DNA of 32,105 nt, taken from assembly GCA_002887195.1 (NCBI GenBank), contig PJAB01000251.1, forward strand, positions 1 to 32,105, given 5' to 3'. Position 1 is the stretch's first letter; each line of letters opens with the position of its first letter. The notes under the pieces were generated by a model. That model was not told where the DNA came from, searched no databases, and worked only from the letters and a program-made list of their open reading frames with translations. The stretch is from Chrysochromulina parva. Its lineage: Eukaryota; Haptophyta; Prymnesiales; Chrysochromulinaceae. Both the position numbers and the translations under genes were made by a program. Below are positions 26,401-32,105 of the stretch, piece after piece.

Positions 26401-28083
26401 ATGGAAGGACAATGGCCCAGTCATGAGCGAGCCTGTAACAGACCCATCGCGCAGCCTGTTGCTATCTGCCGGGGCAATCTTGCCCGCGTACCGCTTCCGC
26501 GACCTTTCAGCGTTGGCGGCGCCGTGCACGACTCCGTGAGCGACGATGACCAGCACCGTCCGCCCCCTCTTTTCGTGCCGCCACAACACCACCTGAAGCG
26601 ACGGCATCCTGACGACTTCATCGGCTCGGGTGTGCCTTCGCCCTCCGGGGCTGTGCGCACGCCGTCGGACGAGATCTCGCCGCTGCTCGGCCACGGCTGG
26701 GGAGAGGAGGGCTTCGAGCGTCCGCCGCCCTCAGCACTGGTCAACACCTTCCAGCGGCTCGGTGTCTCGGCGTCGGACGCGACGCAGCACGAGCCGAAGC
26801 GGCTGCGAGCGAGCCCCTGGCCGCGCGTCGATTCCCCCGGCAACTTGTCCGTCGACGCGGACTTGGCAACTCGCGGCTCGACCTCTGGCATGCCGTCGGG
26901 ACTCGCCTCGCCTGCGATGGATGAGGCCACGCGCTGCGAGTATGTGAGCGAGCCGTGGCGACGCAGCCCATCAGACAACGAGCGCCTCTCGCCCGTGTCG
27001 CAGATGCTGCTTTGTGGCCGGCCGGGCATGCTGCAGCGCCATCTGGCCATCAGCGGCGCCCATCACAGCGCCATACCGGTACGATGGGAGAGCCATACCG
27101 GTACGATGGGCGGCGGCGATGGCGCTGTGATGGGCGCCGCTCATGGCCCCTTGTACCGCACCGCCGCCGCCACCCGCGCCGGTACCGCCACGCCCGCATG
27201 CTGCCCCGCGTCCGCCGGCTGCTGTGGTGCCTCGTCGATCGGGGAGCGCATGAGCGGTGTCGATGAGGGCGAGTACTGCGCAGAGGCGGCCGCGGTCACC
27301 GCCACCGCTGCTGGCTCGGGAGATCCCCACAGGGAAGATCCCCACAGGGAAGATCCCCACAGGGATCCCCACTCGCCCCCGGTGCTGATCAGTCCAACCG
27401 CCTCAGCGCCGAGTTGGGCACCGACGGCGTCCTACCGGCACGGCGCCGTGCCGAGCAGCCCGAGCGCCGTGCCGAGCAGCCCGAGCGCCGTGCCGAGCAG
27501 CCCGAGCGCCGAGCACCCGCCGCGCCCGTACCCTGCACTGCTCCCAATGCACCCAGCTGCCCTACTCGCGGGGATGGGCGAAGTGCCTGGTGCGCTCACT
27601 CCCGTGCCGCGACGGCGCTTGGCTGCGCGTGGTTCGCGAGCCTCAGATAGTCTCTTGAGCGTCGAGAGCCGCGCCGTGGTGAGCAGCATCGGTGGACCGT
27701 TCTCCCAACGGCTGGCCGAATTCCACGGCTCCCCGACAGTGCCTGGACCTGTCCCTGCGAGGCACGCGAGCCTTGACGGCCGAGAACCACCGCCCGCGCT
27801 CGCGCCGCCCGCCTTTGGGCTGCCCAACCAGGTGGCCGCTCGGGAGCGCGCGCCGCGTGCGGGCACCCCCTCGCCTAACCGACCCACGATCTTCCGGTCA
27901 GAGTGCATCTCGGGATTCCGGTCAGAGTCCATCTCGGGATTCATGGGCGGCAGCCCGAACGAGCGCTCAACTCAGCGCGACTTGAGTCCGCTGTGCTCGC
28001 GGGCGTCGTGCAGCGGACTACATGTAAGCGCAAGGGGCGAGAGGCAGCCCTCACATGACCGTGAGTGGACGGGTGACGAGTGA
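26401..28083 (+). CDS. Long low-complexity hypothetical protein (560 aa)
   Basis: The frame is open from an ATG at 26401 to TGA at 28083, but the true start could lie downstream. It is Ser/Pro/Gly/Ala/Arg-rich and probably disordered. The LKRRHPDDF segment (about residues 65-73) is a possible nuclear localisation signal. Near-repeats include DPHRE x3 (about residues 308-324), AVPSSPS x3 and two RSE(C/S)ISGF units, the last two in Ser/Arg-rich contexts. A perfect inverted repeat with 23-bp arms lies inside the frame at 27052-27141. No catalytic domain is recognised. A regulatory or transcription-related role is speculation. Antisense frames of up to 209 aa are shadows. Confidence 0.5.
   Translation: MEGQWPSHERACNRPIAQPVAICRGNLARVPLPRPFSVGGAVHDSVSDDDQHRPPPLFVPPQHHLKRRHPDDFIGSGVPSPSGAVRTPSDEISPLLGHGWGEEGFERPPPSALVNTFQRLGVSASDATQHEPKRLRASPWPRVDSPGNLSVDADLATRGSTSGMPSGLASPAMDEATRCEYVSEPWRRSPSDNERLSPVSQMLLCGRPGMLQRHLAISGAHHSAIPVRWESHTGTMGGGDGAVMGAAHGPLYRTAAATRAGTATPACCPASAGCCGASSIGERMSGVDEGEYCAEAAAVTATAAGSGDPHREDPHREDPHRDPHSPPVLISPTASAPSWAPTASYRHGAVPSSPSAVPSSPSAVPSSPSAEHPPRPYPALLPMHPAALLAGMGEVPGALTPVPRRRLAARGSRASDSLLSVESRAVVSSIGGPFSQRLAEFHGSPTVPGPVPARHASLDGREPPPALAPPAFGLPNQVAARERAPRAGTPSPNRPTIFRSECISGFRSESISGFMGGSPNERSTQRDLSPLCSRASCSGLHVSARGERQPSHDREWTGDE
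27052..27141. repeat. Foldback: perfect 23-bp inverted repeat with internal direct repeats
   Basis: Arms 27052-27074 and 27119-27141 are exact reverse complements. The 44-bp interior carries two copies of CCATACCGGTACGATGGG. The whole element could fold into a stem-loop and lies in frame within the 26401-28083 gene. Confidence 0.75.
27322..27366 (+). repeat. 15-nt tandem repeat (three units)
   Basis: GATCCCCACAGGGAA units encode DPHRE and lie in frame. This is a simple in-frame repeat expansion. Confidence 0.85.
27446..27512 (+). repeat. 21-nt tandem repeat (three units)
   Basis: GTGCCGAGCAGCCCGAGCGC units encode AVPSSPS repeats in frame. The copies are nearly identical, suggesting recent slippage. 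Confidence 0.85.
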
Positions 28084-28487
28084 CGTAACGAGTGACGACG
28101 CCGCGACGCCTGTAACAGTACGCCACCCGGCACGTCAGCGTCAGGATCTTCGTCAGTAGCAGTACCCCGCCGACGGTTGTGTATCGCCTTAGTTTAAGTC
28201 TCGCATACAGGTGCCGCCTCCACAACGTATGTACCCCACGACACCGCGCACGCCGCGCACGGCCGGCACCTCACGCGTGCGCTGGTCGCATGCGTGCGGG
28301 GGGCTCGGGCCTCGTTGACGGCTTGACGCCCGCGTGACCGGCCTGGGCGCGCGGTGCGTGTGACGCATTGAGACGCCTGAGACGCCACAGTGAACCGAGG
28401 GGTGTACGACACACTGCATTCCCTGAAGGTTATCTACGTCGAATGTATTGTGTGCGCGCGCGCGTGATCACAGAGACGCGCGCCTTG
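28084..28487. other. Convergent intergenic region
   Basis: This 404-bp stretch lies between convergent genes. It has a GCGCGCGCG alternating run (28455-28466) and a GAGACGCC-type repeat near 28370-28385. No gene is supported here. Confidence 0.5.
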
Positions 28488-29039
28488 TCAGCCGTTGAGC
28501 CAGTCGCCTTTGGTGGCTGAAGCCTGCTGCTCCGCGCTGCGCTTTAGTCCTTGCTGCTGCACAAGCTCGCCCAGTACGGCGATCTTGGCAATCTTCGTCA
28601 CGTCGCCGCCGCCGTGGTTACCGGGCACAAAAATGCTGAGTGTCTGAACATCCTGAAAGTTGACAAAGCGGAGCTCCTGCGGCGCACCGGCCATCACGTC
28701 GGCCTTGGACAGCGTCACCTCCTGCGTCGGCTTCGTCGACTTGGCGTCGTCAAAGTCCAGGTTGCCACCTGGCACATTCTTGTAGATGTTGATGGATGTC
28801 GGCGCACTGTCGACGTCGTCGAGGACTGCCTGCACTATGATCGCCGAGACTTTGACGGCCTGCATGAACTTGATCGTGATCACTAGCTCCTCGTCGGCAT
28901 CCGACTGCAGAAAGGCGCCCGAGTCCTCACGCGACTCGGCCGAAAGGCAGTGACGGAGCGTGTGGTCGCTCGCCTCGTTGAGGCAATGGCACTGGGGCAT
29001 CTCGAGCGCAGTGACGAGATCGTCCTTCGCTGGCGGCAT
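28488..29039 (-). CDS. PITH-domain protein (TXNL1/PITHD1 type, without thioredoxin domain)
   Basis: The 183-aa protein consists almost entirely of one PITH domain. Hallmarks are CHCLNEASDHTLRHCLS (about 17-33), FLQSDADEELVITIKF (about 43-58), a segment SINIYKNVPGGNLDFDDA, KPTQEVTLS, and the conserved RFVNFQDVQTLSIFVPGN followed by GGGDVTKIAKIAVLG. In TXNL1 this domain binds the 26S proteasome; PITHD1 has no thioredoxin domain, as here. The ATG at 29039 gives a short N-terminus (MPPAKDDLVTALEMP). It is divergently transcribed from the CFAP210-like gene with 260 bp between the starts. Confidence 0.92.
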   Translation of the reverse strand: MPPAKDDLVTALEMPQCHCLNEASDHTLRHCLSAESREDSGAFLQSDADEELVITIKFMQAVKVSAIIVQAVLDDVDSAPTSINIYKNVPGGNLDFDDAKSTKPTQEVTLSKADVMAGAPQELRFVNFQDVQTLSIFVPGNHGGGDVTKIAKIAVLGELVQQQGLKRSAEQQASATKGDWLNG

Positions 29040-29106
29040 TCGCTGGCGGCAGAGCGAGCGCGCGCACTCGATCGCTTTCGGCGAAATAGCCGGCCGATCG
29101 TCCGTT

Positions 29107-29126
29107 ACGTGACACGTGTGTCACGT
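29107..29126. promoter_or_regulatory. Palindrome with two CACGTG boxes in a bidirectional promoter
   Basis: ACGTGACAC and GTGTCACGT flank a GT loop, forming a perfect 9-bp inverted repeat. CACGTG occurs within it and at its right edge. It sits in the 260-bp divergent spacer between the PITH and CFAP210-like genes. A bHLH/bZIP-type binding site is possible (inference). Confidence 0.45.
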
Positions 29127-29299
29127 GGTTACAGACAGCGTTGCCGACGAGACGGAAGATTCGCTTGAAAGTGGATCCGACGCGCCGTACCGGTTTGCAC
29201 GACGTTGTCGTTTGCAGAGGTGCTCTTCCTCCTGCAGTCGACTGCGTCCGGTTCTCCTCTCGGGCACCGCTTCACTCCGTTTGCCGCCGCTCGGGAAGC

Positions 29300-30790
29300 A
29301 TGCCGTTCCGCGGGCGCATTGCGTACCCGTCGTACGTCGACAAGACCCTCTTTGGAAACCCGCACGAGTTTGTGGTCAAGAGGGCCGCCACGATGCCGGC
29401 GGGCCTCAAGGACCAGGTGGTGATTAGCTCGGAGGAGCTGCAGACTATGGCGTACCGCTCGCGATTGGGGCCGGCGGAGGCCTCTGAGAAGCAGATGGAC
29501 CGCGATCGGCTGCACCATCTCTCCAACGACCGCAAGGCCAAGTGGCCCAATACGATCGAGGCCAACCGCGAACGCAAAGAGAAGCTGCGGCTCGAGAAGA
29601 TGGATGCGGAGGAGCGGCTGCGGCTTGAGATTGACAAGGAGGAGGCGGCGCTGCAGGAGGAGAAGCGCCGGCTGGCCATCGAGCGCGCCAACAAGATGCT
29701 CTACGACTCGACCGACCGGGTCAAGTCGCTGCACTCGAAGCTGATGCTAGCTGACGTGATGGAGGAGCGCGAGCGCCAGATCGAGCTGAAGAAGCGGCTG
29801 CGCCTGCGCGAGATCGAGAACGAGGAGCGGTGGTACCAGAAGCAGCAGGACGCCATCCGGCGGATGGACGCGGAGGAGGACCTGCGCGACGAGGAGGAGA
29901 TGACGAAACGCGCGGCGGTGGCAAAGGTTCGACAGGAGCAGATCGAGTCGCAGATGGCCGACCAGGCGGAGCGGATCGCCGAGATGAAGCGCGAGGGCGT
30001 GGCGATGAAGCAGATGGCGATCGCGGACGCCGAGGCGGAGCACCGGCGGCGGCTCGAGAATCTCGAGCACGAGAAGCGCGCGCGCGCCGAGCTCGTCGAG
30101 GCGAACGAGTTTCTGCTCAAGCGGCGTGCCGAGGACCAGGCGCTCCTCGAGGCCGAGGAGAAGCGCATGCTCGCGTACGCGTCGCACAAGGAGAAGGACC
30201 TGCTCGAGCGGCGCGACCGCGAGGAGGCGCGCTTCAAGGAGCGCCAGGCGTGGCGGCAGCAGCTCATCGACAGGCAAATCGCCAAGCTGACCGATATGAA
30301 CAAGGCGAGCAATCAACGGCTCGAGAAGCAGGCGATGGAGGTGCAGGCCAAGGCGCAGGCGGCGCGCGAGCGGCTGGACGAGCAGAAGAAGACAGAGCTG
30401 CTCGTGATGCACATGTCGCGGCAGCAGCAGATGCGCTGGAAGGCCGAGCGCGCGGCGCAGGAGAAGGCAGAGGATCAACACTACGTCTCTGAGATGCAGA
30501 AGCTGAACGCGACGTTGCGCGAGGAGCACGCCATGGCCATCCGCGCAAAGTTCGAGCGCAACAAGCTGCGCGACGAGGGCCTGCTCCTCCAGATGGCCGA
30601 GAAGACCGACAAGCTCGACACGGAGAAGCTCGAGGAGATGTACGAGTCCGAGATGACCAAGCAGTTTGGCAAGGACGAGGACGCCATCTTCGACCAGTAC
30701 GCCCAGATGTGCCTGGACGAGTACGTGGCACAGGGCAAGAACCCGAAGCCCATCGAGATGGTCATGAAGAAGATCAAGAGCGCCCATTAG
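29300..30790 (+). CDS. Coiled-coil ciliary protein, CFAP210/CCDC173-like
   Basis: The ATG at 29300 (MPFRGRIAYPSYVDKTLFG) gives 496 aa; the open frame runs further upstream but has no ATG. Almost the whole protein, from about residue 60, is a charged coiled coil with Glu/Lys/Arg/Gln heptads. The stretch ANKMLYDSTDRVKSLHSKL, followed by DVMEERERQIELKKR, resembles the family that includes CFAP210, a microtubule inner protein of ciliary doublets. The C-terminus (GKDEDAIFDQYAQMCLDEYV) is non-repetitive and typical of such proteins. It implies a flagellated life stage. Assignment is by recalled family resemblance, and other coiled-coil ciliary proteins remain possible. Confidence 0.72.
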   Translation: MPFRGRIAYPSYVDKTLFGNPHEFVVKRAATMPAGLKDQVVISSEELQTMAYRSRLGPAEASEKQMDRDRLHHLSNDRKAKWPNTIEANRERKEKLRLEKMDAEERLRLEIDKEEAALQEEKRRLAIERANKMLYDSTDRVKSLHSKLMLADVMEERERQIELKKRLRLREIENEERWYQKQQDAIRRMDAEEDLRDEEEMTKRAAVAKVRQEQIESQMADQAERIAEMKREGVAMKQMAIADAEAEHRRRLENLEHEKRARAELVEANEFLLKRRAEDQALLEAEEKRMLAYASHKEKDLLERRDREEARFKERQAWRQQLIDRQIAKLTDMNKASNQRLEKQAMEVQAKAQAARERLDEQKKTELLVMHMSRQQQMRWKAERAAQEKAEDQHYVSEMQKLNATLREEHAMAIRAKFERNKLRDEGLLLQMAEKTDKLDTEKLEEMYESEMTKQFGKDEDAIFDQYAQMCLDEYVAQGKNPKPIEMVMKKIKSAH

Positions 30791-31728
30791 GCTGCTTGAG
30801 CCCTCTGCGGGGTGGTGAAGGGAGGCCAGTGAAGGGAGGCATGCGTGTGGACTATGAGAGAGAAGGACCCACCCACGTCTATCTGCGGGTCGTGACTGTG
30901 TCACACACATCGTGTCGTGCCGCGTGGAACCACTGTCGCGGTTTCGTCTCACGTGATGGATGCGTTCGCGCGGCGACGGCAAGTCCGGACAGACGGGCGC
31001 GCGGGACAGAATACAGTTCGATCATGAGTTCGATACCCTGTTGGAGTTTTGCTTTTCCTCCCGATCCGTCCCGTCCGCCCGCGCCCGTCGAACTCGAAGC
31101 AACGACGATCATGCTTCATGGACGAACCTACGTGCTACGACGCGACGAGCGGCCCGGGCACTCGGCGAAGGGTCTGCCCGTCTGCGCGGTCTCCGACCGG
31201 TGGTCCGGCTCGCGGTCGTGGACGACCCGGCGGGGCCGCGGTCGGGCGGTCGCGTCGTCGGGCGATAACGCTTTCGTACTACGTGGTCGTGGACGCCCAG
31301 CCCGCCTGGTGGGAGCGTACAGCGTAGCTACGCCGGCGGCCGGGCGTACAACGGTACATGAAGGGCCGCGCGACCCGTACGACTACCGGACGACGTCCGT
31401 GTACCCGAACGCGAAGCAAGACGCCTATTACCGGGAGTTCGTCAGTCACTTATCTCAGCCCATCTGCCCATGCGCTCCCGGACGGGAAACTGAGTCAACG
31501 CCACACCGATCTCGTCACACCGTCCGGCGGCCGCGCGATGTGTGAAAGAGTGAAACCACGCGCGGTCTCCGCGCATGTGTTCTCCGCGGCCCCCTGCCCC
31601 ACCCGCCGCCGTGCCCCGAGACCCCGGTAGTACCCCGGTAGACCCCGCGGGGCGTCCGGACCCGAAAAGACCGGCCGCCGGAGAGAGTGGATCTGTGGAT
31701 GCCGTTCAGACGTCGTTCAGTTCAACGA
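30791..31728. other. Uncharacterised CpG-rich stretch
   Basis: About 940 bp with no recognised gene. A plus-strand frame from the ATG at 31024 runs to about 31545, and another frame overlaps it at 31049-31327; neither has a recognisable domain. The composition is very rich in CG dinucleotides (CGACGAGCGGCCCGGGC). It may hold a spliced gene, non-coding RNA or regulatory DNA. Confidence 0.3.
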
Positions 31729-32091
31729 CTACGCGCGCCACTTGAAGTCGAATTCGGCCGTTGGCTCGCAGCCCTTGAAGTCGTCTTCGAGTTGCTCGAG
31801 GAGCGCCTCGATGCCCGGGCGCGTAAACTCCGCGTCGATGCCAAGCTCGGCGTCGCTGCGCTTGAGCAGGTCTCGCCACGCCTTGGCAAGCACCTTCATC
31901 GCAGTCTCGAGCTCCGCCCCTGACTCCCAGCACTCGTTGTCGTTCATCCAGAAGTCATACTCCTTGATGGCGTACGTGAGCGCGAACAGCGTGTCGAAGC
32001 GCTCGGGCAGTGTCTTGAGCTTGAGCGCCTTCTTGACCTCGCGCGGGAGCCCGATGCAGATCTGATTCCCCTCACTCGTCCCAAACATCAT
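31729..32091 (-). CDS. Hypothetical protein, probably cut by the window edge
   Basis: From ATG 32091 the frame encodes 120 aa, starting MMFGTSEGNQICIGLPREVKK; the frame remains open upstream to the window end, so the true start may lie outside. It is soluble, helical and rich in acidic/aromatic residues (YAIKEYDFWMNDNECWE, EALLEQLEDDFKGCEP). No family is recognised. The C-terminus (FDFKWRA) is the true end. Confidence 0.6.
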   Translation of the reverse strand: MMFGTSEGNQICIGLPREVKKALKLKTLPERFDTLFALTYAIKEYDFWMNDNECWESGAELETAMKVLAKAWRDLLKRSDAELGIDAEFTRPGIEALLEQLEDDFKGCEPTAEFDFKWRA

Positions 32092-32105
32092 GCTCGAGCC
32101 GCATG

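Noticed and set aside
29747..30982. 411-aa Leu/Arg-rich minus-strand frame
   Set aside because: It is the antisense of the CFAP210-like coiled coil; Glu/Lys/Gln codons read backwards as Leu/Phe/Ser, and no domain is recognisable.

Overview
The window looks like nuclear DNA of a GC-rich, gene-dense, flagellated photosynthetic protist. A haptophyte alga is the best guess (inference). Supporting signs are eukaryotic endomembrane proteins (FAM91, a GBF1-type ARF-GEF, a V-ATPase proteolipid), a ciliary coiled-coil protein, a PDZ/2Fe-2S protein with an N-terminus like a plastid presequence, a huge proline-rich beta-helix surface protein of the kind common in haptophytes, and many very short introns. 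I recognised no rRNA, tRNA, CRISPR array or bacterial-type operon.

Layout: 284-970 (+) Lys/Ala-rich unknown; 1212-2117 (+) citrate-type mitochondrial carrier; 2550-6187 (-) FAM91 in eight exons; 6322-8841 plus 8859-10157 (+) a secreted or surface beta-helix, Pro-rich, single-TM protein, probably one spliced gene; 10820-15385 (-) armadillo-repeat protein in four exons; 15667-20554 (+) GBF1/GNOM-type Sec7 ARF-GEF in two exons; 21011-21733 (+) PDZ plus 2Fe-2S ferredoxin protein; 21982-22728 (-) alpha/beta hydrolase; 22729-24004 mostly gene-poor; 24005-25069 (+) RING protein; 25419-26024 (+) V-ATPase c-like proteolipid; 26401-28083 (+) low-complexity protein; 28488-29039 (-) PITH protein; 29300-30790 (+) CFAP210-like ciliary protein; 31729-32091 (-) unknown, possibly running off the edge.

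The standout feature is a population of introner-like introns. Splicing them out restores continuous FAM91, ARM and GBF1 proteins. They fall into two sequence families. Family A has a GCATGCAAGTGCTCACC core and a pyrimidine-rich CCCCACAG end; a 48-nt stretch is identical between FAM91 and the ARM gene. Family B is built of TGATTGCC units. All copies lie in the sense orientation. Many are bounded by direct duplications of 17 to 41 bp that copy the start of the downstream exon, so the exon's own AG|GT (AG|GC in GBF1) supplies both splice junctions. Two introns are nested composites. Ten of the eleven introns are phase 0, and nine lie directly before a GTN valine codon.

Other points of interest are a V-ATPase proteolipid in which the proton-carrying glutamate is serine, a PDZ-ferredoxin fusion, a carrier with an altered first signature, a foldback in the 26401-28083 gene, and a shared CTTGA-repeat motif upstream of two minus-strand genes. 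FAM91 and GBF1 both act in Golgi/TGN membrane traffic, but their proximity need not be functional.
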